Below, piece by piece: positions 1-9,121 of a stretch of 53,424 nt of DNA. Origin of the DNA: an uncultured Pseudomonadota bacterium. GTDB taxonomy: Bacteria; Myxococcota_A; UBA9160; PR03. Position 1 is the first letter of the stretch; every line of letters begins with the position of its first letter. The DNA lies in assembly GCA_900696485.1 (NCBI GenBank), contig CAADGG010000076.1, positions 1 to 53,424 of the forward strand, in the 5' to 3' direction. The position numbers and the translations under genes are program-made. Below the pieces are notes generated by a model, which was not told the DNA's origin, made no database searches, and saw nothing but the letters and a program-made list of their open reading frames with translations.

Positions 1-367
1 GAGTGAGCACGACGGCCGCCAGAATCCTGTGTCTCTCGAGAAGCCGCATCGAGGTGCCTCCTTGGGTTCCGTCAACGCAAGGCCCGTGCCGACTCGGTGC
101 TGCCGCTCCGCGCGCACGCAGGGATCGCGCGCAGGGCCGCACCGCAGTGCCGGAATGACCGAACACACCGCCGCGCAGGCGGGGCCCGCGCGCAGGCGCA
201 GAAGTGACGACAAGCGGCGGCACGGCGCCGCGAATCGTCACCGTGGAATTGCGCATCGGGGCCCACGCGCCGCGCGCCGCCCGACGTCGTGCCCGGGGTG
301 GAACGGCCGCCGGCACTCCGCCATCCTGCCGTCTCGCACAACCGCGCAACCACGAGGAGACACGGTG
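1..367. other. Leading region with no supported gene
   Basis: Open frames run through this stretch on both strands, but they look like by-products of high GC: the translations are Arg/Ala/Pro rich and match no family I recognise. The last bases hold the ribosome-binding site of the phosphofructokinase (GAGGAGA at about 354-360). A gene cut by the window edge cannot be excluded. Confidence 0.4.
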
Positions 368-1600
368 ATGGCGACCTTCGGGATCCTGGTGGGAGGAGGG
401 CCGGCTCCGGGCATCAACGGCGTGATCGGGGCGGCGGCCAGCGTGGCGCTCTCCCGAGGCGCCCGCGTGATCGGCTGCCTCGACGGCTTCCAGTGGCTGA
501 TGGCCGGGGACGGCTCGCAGGTGCGGGAGCTGACCCGCGACGACGTGGCCGAGATCCACCTCCGGGGTGGATCGATCCTGCGCACGTCGCGCGCGAATCC
601 CACCAAACAGGCGGCGTCGCTCGCCAACGTCGTGAAGACGCTGCGGGGCCTCGGCGTGGACCACCTGATCACGATCGGCGGCGACGATACGGCCTTCTCC
701 GCGCGGCGCGTGGCGGAGGAAGCGGCCGGTGCGATCCGCGTCGCCCACGTGCCGAAGACCATCGACAACGACCTGCCGCTGCCGGCCGGGATTCCGACCT
801 TCGGCTACGAGACGGCGCGGGAGCAGGCGGCGACGCTGGTCGAGAACCTGCTCGAGGACTGCCGGACGACCAGCCGCTGGTTCTTCGTCGTGCTGATGGG
901 GCGCAAGTCCGGCTCGCTGGCGCTCGGCACCGGCAAGGCGGCCGGCGCTCCGATCACGGTGATCCCGGAGGAGTTCCCGGCCGGCGCGATCCGACTCGAG
1001 GACGTGGTCCGGACGCTCGAGGGCGCGGTGGTGAAGCGGCTCGCGCGCGGACGTCGCGACGGGGTCGCGGTGATCGCCGAAGGGATCGCCGAGCGTCTCG
1101 ATCCGTCGGATCTCGAGCTGCTGAAGGACGTGCCGCACGACGAACACGGCCACATCCGGCTCGCCGAGGTGCCGCTCGGCAAGGTGTTGCGCCACGCCGT
1201 GGCGGATGCGCTGGCCGCACGCGGGGTGAAGATCGCGACCGGCGAGAAGGACATCGGTTACGAACTGCGCTGCGCCAAACCGACCGCGTTCGACCGCGAC
1301 TACACGCGCGATCTCGGGGCCGGCGCGGTGTTCGCGCTGCTCGGGGGAGAGGCGAACGTGCTGATCACGCGGCAGGCGGAGCGCATCGTGCCGGTGCCGT
1401 TCGCCGAGCTCCAGGATGCGGAGACCGGCAAGACCCGGGTTCGCGACGTCGATCCGAGCCACGATTGGTTCCGCACCGCGCGCGCGCTCCAGGAGCGCGT
1501 CGAACGTGAGGACCTCGACGACCCGCAGCGTCTGGCCGCGATCGCCAAGGCCGCCGGCCTCTCTCCCGACGAAGCCCGCCAGCGCTACGCGCCGATCTAG
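368..1600 (+). CDS. 6-phosphofructokinase, probably pyrophosphate-dependent
   Basis: Phosphorylates fructose 6-phosphate to the 1,6-bisphosphate in glycolysis; the PPi-using form is reversible and cytosolic. The 410-residue protein opens with the glycine-rich phosphate loop GGGPAPGIN (residues 9-17). It has GGDDT at 104-108, the catalytic PKTIDND at 129-135 and MGRKSG at 177-182. In the family, Asp at the fourth position of GGDD (Gly104 in E. coli PfkA) and Lys in PKTIDND (Gly124 in PfkA) mark the PPi-dependent enzymes. Both are present, so PPi is the likely donor (inference). ATG 368 was chosen because GAGGAGA lies 7 bases upstream; the open frame reaches back to 29 but that part is low-complexity. 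It converges on the ABC exporter gene, with a large palindrome between them. Confidence 0.93.
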   Translation: MATFGILVGGGPAPGINGVIGAAASVALSRGARVIGCLDGFQWLMAGDGSQVRELTRDDVAEIHLRGGSILRTSRANPTKQAASLANVVKTLRGLGVDHLITIGGDDTAFSARRVAEEAAGAIRVAHVPKTIDNDLPLPAGIPTFGYETAREQAATLVENLLEDCRTTSRWFFVVLMGRKSGSLALGTGKAAGAPITVIPEEFPAGAIRLEDVVRTLEGAVVKRLARGRRDGVAVIAEGIAERLDPSDLELLKDVPHDEHGHIRLAEVPLGKVLRHAVADALAARGVKIATGEKDIGYELRCAKPTAFDRDYTRDLGAGAVFALLGGEANVLITRQAERIVPVPFAELQDAETGKTRVRDVDPSHDWFRTARALQERVEREDLDDPQRLAAIAKAAGLSPDEARQRYAPI

Positions 1601-1614
1601 ATCGAGAGAGCGGC

Positions 1615-1703
1615 CGTCAAGCAAGGGGCCGGGTTGGATTCGTCAACTTCTTCCCCCTGTGGGGGAAGAAGTTGACGAATCCAACCCGGCCCCTTGCTTG
1701 ACG
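1615..1703. repeat. Near-perfect 89-bp palindrome between convergent genes
   Basis: Two 43-base arms surround a 3-base centre (TGT at 1658-1660). The left arm starts CGTCAAGCAAGGGGCCGGGT and the right arm is its exact complement. Related palindromes occur at 23211-23294 and, as a half-copy, at 43691-43726. It starts 14 bp after the phosphofructokinase stop and would form a very stable hairpin in either transcript, so a bidirectional terminator role is plausible. It also encodes the last residues and stop of the ABC exporter gene on the minus strand. Confidence 0.9.
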
Positions 1704-3613
1704 TCGAGGAAGCGGCGGTAGGCGCCGTGGGGGCGGGCGACGAGCTGGTCGTGCGTGCCCTCTTCGAGCAGCCGGCCGCCGTCGAGGAACAGGATCCGGT
1801 CGGCCGAGCGGATCGTCGAGAGCCGGTGCGCGATCACCAGCACGATCCGTCCGCGCCCGGACTCGCGCAGCGACGCCACCAGCGCTTGCTCGGTCTCCGG
1901 ATCGAGCGCCGAGGTCGGCTCGTCGAGGATCAGGATCGGCGTCTCGCGCACCAGCGCGCGGGCGATCGCGAGTCGCTGGCGCTGTCCCACCGAGAGCTGG
2001 GAGCCGCTGCGCCCGATGCGGGTCGCGAGACCCTGCGGCAGCCGCGTCAGGAACTCCTCCGTGCGGGCCAGCCGGAGCGCGCGCTCGAGCTGCTCCGGAC
2101 TCGCCGAAGGCGCCCCGAGGCGCAGGTTGTCTTCGATGCTGCCGTCGAAGAGCCACGTCTCCTGGAACACGTACGAAATCTGCACCCGCAGCGAAGCCAG
2201 CGACACCGACGCAGCGTCGACCCCGTCGATCAGGATGCGGCCGGCGCTCGGCTCGAGATAGCGCGGCAGCAGATGCGCAAGCGTCGTCTTGCCGGCGCCG
2301 GCCGGCCCGACCAGCGCGACGAACTCCCCCACCCGCGCGGAGAACGAAATACCGTCGACGGCGAGCGTGCCGTCACTGTGCCGGTACGCCACGCTCTCGT
2401 AGCGCACGCCGTCTCGGATCGGCGCGAGGGGACGGGCGCCGGGGGGGTCGACCTCGGAGGGCAGATCGAGCAGCCAGAACACGCGGTCGAGTCCGGCGGC
2501 GGCCCCTTGCAGCTCGAACCACAGCGTACCGAGCGTGAGCGCCGCGAATGCGGTCTGCGAGAAGTACGCGAACACCACCAGGAAGTCACCGCGCGAGAGT
2601 GCTCCGGAGATCACCAGATCGATCGTGTAGAGGAAGGCCCAGCCGGCCAGCGCCCCGCCCGGCAGCAGGCCCAGCAGGAACGCCGCCATGCCGGTCCGCA
2701 GCACCGCGCGGTAGGCGCCGAAGCTGCGCCACGAGTCGCGGTCGAAGCGCCGGCGCTCGCGGCCGCCTCCGCCGAGGCTCTGGACCGCCAGGACCTGCGC
2801 GAGGCCCTCCTCGGCCGTCGACGTCGTGACCGAGCCGGCCTCGCGGCTCTCGACCGAACGCCGGCGCAGCGATGCCGCGAAAGGAAGTGTCGCCAGCAGC
2901 GCGATCGGCAGCGCGGCGAGCGCCCCCCACATCAGCGCCGGGTGTTCGCCGAAGCCGAGATACAGCGCGGCCGCGGCGGTGCCGATGGCGGCCGGCGCGC
3001 CGATCGGGGTCAGCAGGATGCGCCAGCACGCGGTGGTGATCGACGGCGTATCGATCATCACGCGATAGACCGCGTCGCCGATCCGCTCCTCGTCGAATGC
3101 GCGCATCGGCAGCGCCTGGAGGCGACGGAACAGGACGCTGCGGAAATGATGATTGAGGTCCTGGGTGAGCCGCATGGTGTAGCGGAGGTCGAGAAACCCC
3201 AGCAGGCCTCCGGCGAGACTGAAGCCGGCGTTGGCTTCGTTCTCGGTCCGCGTCTGGGTGTCGTGACCGCCGGCGAGCCACGCATCGGCCTCGTCGCGCT
3301 CGCGACCGCTGGCGCCGAACGCACCCACCAGGACCAGCAGCACGAGCTGCGCCAGCAGCGTCCACCCCAGGATCTCCACCGCGCTGTCGCCGGCGATCCA
3401 GACGGTGAAGGGACGGATGAAGAACGGGTACGCGGCGGGATCGACCGGCAGGCCCTCGATCACGTGATCGATGACGATCTTGCCGGGCCACGGCACCAAC
3501 ACCAGCGGCAGCACGCTCACCAGCAGCAACGCCATCTTGATGGCGACGCGCCCGCGCAGCGGCGCGACGAAGCGCAGCGCGCGCGACAGCGTCTGCAGTG
3601 CGCCTCGGCTCAT
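1643..3613 (-). CDS. ABC exporter half-transporter (TM + ATPase), second gene of pair
   Basis: Membrane exporter subunit with an N-terminal transmembrane domain (about residues 20-370) fused to an ABC ATPase. The ATPase shows Walker A GPAGAGKTT near residue 432, signature LSVGQRQR near 537, Walker B ILILDEPT near 559 and an IAHRLST H-loop. A loop near residues 105-135, rich in charged residues, interrupts the first TM segments. The ATG overlaps the stop of the upstream half-transporter by 4 bp (ATGA), so the two are translationally coupled and probably form a heterodimer. The substrate is unknown; the family covers lipids, peptides and drugs. Oddity: the last roughly 18 residues, after the usual C-terminal RRFLDV region, are encoded by the palindrome at 1615-1703, which also supplies the stop codon. 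Confidence 0.92.
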   Translation of the reverse strand: MSRGALQTLSRALRFVAPLRGRVAIKMALLLVSVLPLVLVPWPGKIVIDHVIEGLPVDPAAYPFFIRPFTVWIAGDSAVEILGWTLLAQLVLLVLVGAFGASGRERDEADAWLAGGHDTQTRTENEANAGFSLAGGLLGFLDLRYTMRLTQDLNHHFRSVLFRRLQALPMRAFDEERIGDAVYRVMIDTPSITTACWRILLTPIGAPAAIGTAAAALYLGFGEHPALMWGALAALPIALLATLPFAASLRRRSVESREAGSVTTSTAEEGLAQVLAVQSLGGGGRERRRFDRDSWRSFGAYRAVLRTGMAAFLLGLLPGGALAGWAFLYTIDLVISGALSRGDFLVVFAYFSQTAFAALTLGTLWFELQGAAAGLDRVFWLLDLPSEVDPPGARPLAPIRDGVRYESVAYRHSDGTLAVDGISFSARVGEFVALVGPAGAGKTTLAHLLPRYLEPSAGRILIDGVDAASVSLASLRVQISYVFQETWLFDGSIEDNLRLGAPSASPEQLERALRLARTEEFLTRLPQGLATRIGRSGSQLSVGQRQRLAIARALVRETPILILDEPTSALDPETEQALVASLRESGRGRIVLVIAHRLSTIRSADRILFLDGGRLLEEGTHDQLVARPHGAYRRFLDVKQGAGLDSSTSSPTGGRS

Positions 3614-5592
3614 CCTTCCGGTCCCTCGCTGGCGTCGGCGCGGATCAGTCGCCAGTACGCACCACCGCCGAGCGCCATCAGTTCATCGTGCGTGCCGGAC
3701 TCGACGAGCTGGCCGTGGTGCAGGACGGCGATGCGCTGGGCGTGCCGCACGGTCGAGAGCCGGTGTGTCACCATCAGGATGGCACGATCGCGACCCCACG
3801 CGGCGAGGTTGCCGAGCACGCGCGCTTCGGTCTCGGCATCGAGCGACGCCGTGGGCTCGTCGAGCAACAGGATCGGTGCGTTCTTCAATACGGCGCGGGC
3901 CAGCGACAGGCGCTGCCGTTGGCCCGTCGACAGCTTTGCGCCGCGTTCGCCGAGGGGAGTGTCGTAGCCGAGTGGAAGCGGGTCGATGAACTCGCACGCG
4001 CAGGCGATCTCGGCGGCGGCCCGGACGGCGGCATCGGAGGCCTCGGGGACGGCGTAGCGGATGTTCTCGCGGATCGTCGTCCCGAACAGCAGGTTCTCCT
4101 GCAGCGCGATCGCCACCACGCGCCTCAGATCCGCGATCCGCAGCCGACGCAGATCGACGCCGTCGAGCTCGACGCTGCCGTGGTCCGGATCGAAGAGCCG
4201 CAGTGCCAGCGCCAGCAGCGTGCTCTTGCCGGCGCCGGTCGGGCCGACCACTGCGGTGATGCCGCCCACCGGGACGTCGAGATCGATTGCCGCGAGGGCG
4301 GGCCGGTCGTCGCGGTACTGGAAATCCACGCCGCGAAAGGAGAGACCACGGCACACGCCGTCGATGCCGAGCGCGTCGGGCGCATCGATGACCTCCGGCG
4401 CGAGATCGAGGATCTCGAACACACGCGTCAGGCCGATCGAGATGTCCTGCGCGCGTCCCCAGGTGCGGAACAAGCGCCGGAGCTGATTGGTGCCGTCGCC
4501 GAAACGACTCCGGAACCATTGGAACAGCCCGAGGTTCCAGGCGCCGACTCCCGTCACGGCGAAGAGCCGCACGGCGAAGACCTCGGCCTCGCGGGCCGTC
4601 TCGAGGGCCCCCCAGGCGGCCGCCGCCGCCAGCACGGTCGAGACCCCCGCGAAGACCAGGATGGCGTACAGCGCAAAGCGCTGGCGCGCCCCGAAGGCGG
4701 CGTCGAACGCGTCGCGAGAAGCCTGTTCGAAGGCCTCCTGTTCGCGCGCCTCGGCTCCGTAGGCCTTGAGCGTGCGCATGCCGACGACGCCTTCCTGGAT
4801 CCGTGCGGTCAGCGCGGCGTTGGCCGCGCGCGCGGCGCGGAAGCCGACCCGCATCGGCGTCGAGAACACCAGGCTGGCGGCCAGTGGCGGTCCCCAGGCG
4901 GCCAGCAGCAGCAGTGCCATGCGCGGATCTACGCTGGCGATCAGGACGAGTGAGAGCAGATAACCGCCGATCGTGTAGGCCGGCGTCAGCAGCAGCACCT
5001 CGACGAGCGACGTCACCATCGCGCTGTCCTGCGTCAGGCGGTAGATCGCATCGCCCACGCGCGCTTCGCTGTGAAAGCGCAAGGAGAGATTCTGGAAGCG
5101 CTCGAGGAGCTCCATCCGGAGCAGTTGGTTCAGGCGTTGCAGGATCCAGACCTGGTAGTACCAGAGCCCCATGCCGAGGGGGGCCACCAGCATGACGAGT
5201 CCCACCGCGGCCGCGATCGTGCGGCGCGCGACGCTGCCGCGCAGCTCGGCCGAGAGGGCCTCTACCGCGACGCTGGTGGCGGGGTCGAGACCGAGCAGCC
5301 ACGCTTGCAGCGCCGGCAGCGGCTCGCCTTGTAGCGCGCGGGTCCAGATCAGATCGAGGAAGAGCAGCGACGGCGGGACGAGCAGCAGCGTGAGCCCGGC
5401 AAAGCCCGCGAACAGCAGCAACAGATGATGGCGGAGCGGCGTCAGTAGCCGCAGGCAGCGGCCGAGGATCTGCACGACGGAGCGCAGGCTCGCGCCCGGT
5501 TCCTCGCCCGCGGCGGCGCCCGAGGGCAACGGATGCCCGCGTGGATCTTCGCTGCGCGGCGCTGCGTCCGCGGCCGCGTTCGCGGAACTCAT
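3610..5592 (-). CDS. ABC exporter half-transporter (TM + ATPase), first gene of pair
   Basis: A 660-residue fused transmembrane/ATPase protein of the lipid/multidrug exporter type. A hydrophilic N-terminus of about 50 residues precedes the transmembrane domain. The C-terminal ATPase carries Walker A GPTGAGKS near residue 450, signature LSTGQRQR near 551, Walker B ILLLDEPT near 573 and a THRLST H-loop. All catalytic motifs look intact, including the Glu after Walker B, so this subunit should hydrolyse ATP. It is the first gene of a two-gene operon. The 120 bp between its ATG at 5592 and the oxidoreductase stop at 5714 should hold the promoter; I see no clear -35/-10. Confidence 0.92.
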   Translation of the reverse strand: MSSANAAADAAPRSEDPRGHPLPSGAAAGEEPGASLRSVVQILGRCLRLLTPLRHHLLLLFAGFAGLTLLLVPPSLLFLDLIWTRALQGEPLPALQAWLLGLDPATSVAVEALSAELRGSVARRTIAAAVGLVMLVAPLGMGLWYYQVWILQRLNQLLRMELLERFQNLSLRFHSEARVGDAIYRLTQDSAMVTSLVEVLLLTPAYTIGGYLLSLVLIASVDPRMALLLLAAWGPPLAASLVFSTPMRVGFRAARAANAALTARIQEGVVGMRTLKAYGAEAREQEAFEQASRDAFDAAFGARQRFALYAILVFAGVSTVLAAAAAWGALETAREAEVFAVRLFAVTGVGAWNLGLFQWFRSRFGDGTNQLRRLFRTWGRAQDISIGLTRVFEILDLAPEVIDAPDALGIDGVCRGLSFRGVDFQYRDDRPALAAIDLDVPVGGITAVVGPTGAGKSTLLALALRLFDPDHGSVELDGVDLRRLRIADLRRVVAIALQENLLFGTTIRENIRYAVPEASDAAVRAAAEIACACEFIDPLPLGYDTPLGERGAKLSTGQRQRLSLARAVLKNAPILLLDEPTASLDAETEARVLGNLAAWGRDRAILMVTHRLSTVRHAQRIAVLHHGQLVESGTHDELMALGGGAYWRLIRADASEGPEG

Positions 5593-5713
5593 CCTCGCCC
5601 GCTCATCGTCGGATCCGGCCGTCCCGGGTTCGCGTCTCGCGGTCCGCCACGTCGAGGGTGTAGCGTAGGAGCTCGGGGAGCCGAGTCCGGTTCAGCAGCC
5701 GCGCCGGCCGCGC

Positions 5714-6676
5714 CTACGTGGCGAGTGTCCGCACCGACGGCAGGATCTCCGCTGCGACTCGTTCCGCGAAGCTCTCGGGGTCCGAGAGCGGGGCCAGGAT
5801 GAAATGGCGACAGCCGGCCCGAGCGAAGGCGCGCATCTTCTCGAGGCAGGCGTCCGGAGGTCCCAGCAGGCAGTACTTCCGAGCCGCCTCCCGGAAGTCG
5901 CGGGCATAGACCATGCCGAGCAGCTTGGCCGCCTTCTCGTGCGCGTCCTCGACGCGCTGTTCGAGAAACGTGAACAGGAATGCCGCGCTGCCGAAGGCCA
6001 GCGACGCCCGGCCGGCCTCGCGCGCGGAGGCGGCGATCGTGTCGAGGTTGCTGCGGTACGTCTCCGGCGCGCACATGTGCGAGATGTAGCCATCGGCGAG
6101 CCGGCCGGCGCGCCGCATCGCGGCCGGCGCGCGGCCCCCGATCCAGATCGGCGGCGGACCCGCCGCACCGCTCGCCCGCTGCGGGTTCGGTTTTGGGGCG
6201 ATCGTGACGGGGTCGAACGCGAAGTGACGCCCCGCGTGCGCGACCCGGTCCTCGCTCCACAGCCGGCGGACCAGCGGGATGGACTCCTCGACCCGCGATG
6301 CCCGCTCCGCGACGGGGACACCGACGGCCTGCCACTCGGGTGGGAACTCGCCGCCGAGCCCGACGCCCAGCACCAGGCGCCCGCCCGACAACCGGTCCAG
6401 CGTGGCGGTGATCTTGGCGACATGCGTGGGGTGACGCAGCGCGAGCAGGTAGACCGCGGTGCCGAGCGCGATGCGCTCGGTGGCGCCAGCCGCGAAGGCC
6501 AGGGTGGTCAGCGACTCGGCGATCGGTACGTGGAAGGCGACGTGGTCGCCGACCCACAGGGAATCGAAACCCAGTGCTTCCGCGCGCTGCGACTGACGCT
6601 TTGTCGTGTCGGAATCCTGCCCGGCGAGCACGATCCCGCAGCGCAGCTCCTCGTCGAGGCGAAGCGTCTCGTCCAA
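5714..6676 (-). CDS. LLM-class flavin/F420-dependent oxidoreductase
   Basis: Member of the luciferase-like monooxygenase family, a TIM-barrel enzyme using FMN or coenzyme F420. Visible family features are the N-terminal GIVLAGQ strand, FDSLWVGDHV, GTAVYLLALRHP, DRLSGGRLVLGVGLGGE (the glycine-rich phosphate-binding loop) and PPIWIGGRAP. The sequence from about 6640 downward is the conserved core. The start is uncertain: no ATG lies close, and I chose TTG 6676, just after the stop of the SH3 gene (6685), giving 320 residues, near the family norm. A longer version would overlap the SH3 gene. The two genes are adjacent on the same strand and may be co-transcribed. Substrate unknown. Confidence 0.82.
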   Translation of the reverse strand: MDETLRLDEELRCGIVLAGQDSDTTKRQSQRAEALGFDSLWVGDHVAFHVPIAESLTTLAFAAGATERIALGTAVYLLALRHPTHVAKITATLDRLSGGRLVLGVGLGGEFPPEWQAVGVPVAERASRVEESIPLVRRLWSEDRVAHAGRHFAFDPVTIAPKPNPQRASGAAGPPPIWIGGRAPAAMRRAGRLADGYISHMCAPETYRSNLDTIAASAREAGRASLAFGSAAFLFTFLEQRVEDAHEKAAKLLGMVYARDFREAARKYCLLGPPDACLEKMRAFARAGCRHFILAPLSDPESFAERVAAEILPSVRTLAT

Positions 6677-6684
6677 GCGGCTGC

Positions 6685-7350
6685 TCAGAACCGGATCCGT
6701 GAGGACGAGCGCCGCGTCGCGCCGCCGCGCATCAGCAATCCGCCGATGAACCCGGCGCCGAGGATGGCGGCGCCCATGATCAGGAACGGCCAACGTTCGC
6801 CGGCGCGGAGCACGCGGTTGTCTTCGTCGAGCTGCTGCAGCAACGCCTCGCGTTCGACATCGCGGGCTCGCTGCGTCTCGAGACTCTCTTCCAGCGTTGC
6901 GAGGTCTTGCTGCGCGGCGGCGAGCTCCTCGCGCAGGCCGGCGAGCTCTCCTTCGAGTTCGTGCACCCGCTCGTCGGGCGGTCCGTCGGGTGCGAGGTAG
7001 CTCTCCGGAAGCCAGCCGATGTGATCGTCTTCGGTCTGCACGCGCACCCAGCCGGAACGGCGCTCGAGGATCGCGACGGCATCGCCGGTCTCGAGGATGC
7101 CGAGGGGGGTCGCCTGGTTGCTCGGCGCCGCGCGGAAATTCAGTTTGAGCTCACCGCGGATCCAGGCCTTCTCGGCCGGCGGGGCCACGTCGCCGGGGGG
7201 CGTCGTCTCGTCGGCGGCCGCCACGGCCGCGTCCTGGGCCAGGGTCGGCATCGGAACGGCGGCGAGGCCGACGAGCAGGGCCGCCAGGAGCGGTGCGCCG
7301 CCGCGCGCAGCGCGGAGCGCCGGCCGACTCTGTCGCTCGCGTCGCGCCAT
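6685..7350 (-). CDS. SH3-domain, coiled-coil, membrane-anchored protein
   Basis: A 221-residue exported protein. The N-terminus has a signal peptide (hydrophobic run PLLAALLVGLAAVPMPTLAQ, cleavage likely after TLA). A bacterial SH3 domain follows (about residues 50-115: ELKLNFRAAPSNQATPLGIL through GWVRVQTEDDHIGWLPESYL). Next comes a coiled coil of about 60 residues rich in Glu, Leu and Gln, then one C-terminal TM segment (FLIMGAAILGAGFIGGLLM) and a basic tail. This architecture matches the TIGR04211-type SH3 proteins of proteobacteria, whose role is poorly defined but probably concerns the cell envelope. ATG 7350 is preceded by GAGAGGGA. Confidence 0.85.
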   Translation of the reverse strand: MARRERQSRPALRAARGGAPLLAALLVGLAAVPMPTLAQDAAVAAADETTPPGDVAPPAEKAWIRGELKLNFRAAPSNQATPLGILETGDAVAILERRSGWVRVQTEDDHIGWLPESYLAPDGPPDERVHELEGELAGLREELAAAQQDLATLEESLETQRARDVEREALLQQLDEDNRVLRAGERWPFLIMGAAILGAGFIGGLLMRGGATRRSSSRIRF

Positions 7351-7522
7351 TCCCTCTCTCTGCTCTCCCGGTCCCCCGGCGGACGTCGGAGTGTCGCTGC
7401 TTCGGGTCCCGGGGAAACGCGGCACGGGCGTTTGCGATCTTCTCTTCGCTCTGGGCTCGTGGCGCTTCGCTCTTCGCGCTGGGATCTTCGCGGCCTGCTT
7501 CGTGACGTGGACTTGGGATCGA

Positions 7523-7597
7523 TGGCTCCCCGGGTAGGATTCGAACCTACGACCCATCGGTTAACAGCCGATTGCTCTACCGCTGAGCTACCGGGGA
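7523..7597 (-). tRNA. tRNA-Asn (anticodon GTT)
   Basis: The minus strand reads a full cloverleaf. The acceptor TCCCCGG pairs with CCGGGGA, followed by discriminator G and an encoded CCA. The D arm is GCTCAGCGGTAGAGC, the anticodon arm is ATCGG-CTGTTAA-CCGAT with GTT at positions 34-36, and the T arm is GTAGG-TTCGAAT-CCTAC. It stands alone between the SH3 gene and greA. Confidence 0.97.
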
Positions 7598-7697
7598 AGA
7601 GAAGGCACCGGAATGCCAGGCACCGCATTCTACGAATCGAGGGTCGAAAATCAACGAGCCGCACCGTGGCACGGCTTCCGATCGAGCGCCGCAGACG

Positions 7698-8174
7698 TCA
7701 ATCGAAGCGGATCTCGCGGATCTCGAACTCGCGGGTTCCGCGCGGCACCTGGACGCGAACCACCTCGTCGACCGGCTTTCCGATCAGTGCGCGCCCGACG
7801 GGGGAGGTCACGGAGATCAGGCCCTGGGCGGCGTCGGACTCATCCTCGCCGACCAACGTGTAGGTGATCTCTTCGCCGCTCTCCACATCCGTCAGCAGCA
7901 CCGTGGCGCCGAAGCGCACGGCATCCGGAGACTGGCCGGCCGTGTCGATGACCTGGGCGCGCGCCAGGCGGTCCTCGACGGTCCGGATCCTGCCCTCGAT
8001 CTGGGCCTGGCGCTCCTTGGCGGCCTCGAACTCGGCGTTCTCCGAGATGTCGCCGTGTGCCCGCGCGATCTCGATCTCCTTGACGATCTGCTGGCGGTCC
8101 ACGGTCTTCAGGCGCTTCAGCTCGGACTCGAGCTGCGCATAGCCGCGAGGACTCATCGGAACACGATCCGCCAT
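7698..8174 (-). CDS. greA: Transcription elongation factor GreA
   Basis: Rescues backtracked RNA polymerase by stimulating cleavage of the transcript 3' end. The protein is 158 residues, the standard GreA length. An N-terminal antiparallel coiled coil (about residues 8-75) carries the tip sequence GDISENAEFEAAKERQ, with the acidic residues that act at the polymerase active site. The C-terminal FKBP-like domain includes FGATVLLTDVESGEE and ends SPVGRALIGKPVDEVV. ATG 8174 was chosen over the longer frame because GGAGG lies upstream and the length fits the family. It is probably transcribed alone, upstream of tRNA-Asn. Confidence 0.97.
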   Translation of the reverse strand: MADRVPMSPRGYAQLESELKRLKTVDRQQIVKEIEIARAHGDISENAEFEAAKERQAQIEGRIRTVEDRLARAQVIDTAGQSPDAVRFGATVLLTDVESGEEITYTLVGEDESDAAQGLISVTSPVGRALIGKPVDEVVRVQVPRGTREFEIREIRFD

Positions 8175-8358
8175 GCTGCGGACCTCCGGGCGGGATCGAG
8201 GCCACGGGGACCCTCGACACACTCTCGCCTCACCGAGCGAAGGCAGGAGCCGGGAACGAGAAACCGACGCCCTCGGGGGGAGAGCGCCGGACCAACCGGC
8301 ACTCTACCTGTCGCACCGCCGGCTGGCAACGAGGACCGGATGCGACGGCGGCCGGGCC

Positions 8359-9060
8359 ATGCGCGATCCTGCGGATCCCGCCGACCGACAGGAGGAGGCT
8401 GCCCTGGAATCGGAAGACGCCGCGGTGCCGCACGGCGCCACGAGGAAGCCGCCGCCGGCCGGTCCCGACCGGCTCCTCCGGCTCGCTTTCGTGTTCTACG
8501 GGATTCTCTGGGGAGTCGCGTGGTCGTGGCGTACGGGCCTGCACGGGGAGAGCCTGTGGTTTTCGACTCCGGACGCGGAAATCCGCTGGCTCCGGGATGC
8601 TCTGGTCGGGGGGTTGGCCGCGGCCGGCGTGATCGCCGGGTCGAGCTGGCTCACCCGTCGCGTGCCGGCCGGCGAACGTCTCGCCCGGGCGCTCGCCGAG
8701 ACCATCGGCCCGCTGTCCCCGCGACAGGCCTGGTTGCTCGCGCTCGCCAGCGGAGTCGGCGAAGAGGCGCTGTTTCGCGGGGCGCTGCAGCCCGTGGTGG
8801 GTCTGTGGTGGGCCAGCCTGCTGTTCGCCGCGATGCATTTCGTCCCGCGCCGGGATCTGCTGCTGTGGGGCGCCTTCTCGCTCGCGGCCGGCCTGTTGCT
8901 CGGCGCGCTCTACGAAGGGACCGGCAACCTGCTGGCGCCCACCGTGGCTCACGTCGTCATCAACGGCGTGAACCTGAACCGGCTGGTGCGCGACTACGGC
9001 GCGCGCGCCGCCCCGCTCGTGCCGCTCGGCTCGGAGCGGGAGCGATCGTCGTCCCGCTAG
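8359..9060 (+). CDS. CPBP-family intramembrane metalloprotease
   Basis: A 233-residue multi-pass membrane protein of the CPBP (Abi/CAAX-like) family. The three family motifs are in order. EEALFRG carries the glutamates, the HF of AAMHFVPRR is the second motif, and HVVINGVN is the HxxxN motif. Hydrophobic segments occur near LAFVFYGILWGVAW, LVGGLAAAGVIAG, ASLLFAAMHF and AFSLAAGLLLGALY. Roles in the family range from CAAX processing to bacteriocin self-immunity; nothing nearby specifies one. The start is uncertain: ATG 8359 leaves a hydrophilic leader of about 40 residues and has a weak ribosome-binding site. Confidence 0.85.
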   Translation: MRDPADPADRQEEAALESEDAAVPHGATRKPPPAGPDRLLRLAFVFYGILWGVAWSWRTGLHGESLWFSTPDAEIRWLRDALVGGLAAAGVIAGSSWLTRRVPAGERLARALAETIGPLSPRQAWLLALASGVGEEALFRGALQPVVGLWWASLLFAAMHFVPRRDLLLWGAFSLAAGLLLGALYEGTGNLLAPTVAHVVINGVNLNRLVRDYGARAAPLVPLGSERERSSSR

Positions 9061-9121
9061 TTTGCAGCTCGGTGATCGCGTCCCCGATGGCTTCGCGATC
9101 GCATCGACCACACGAACCACA

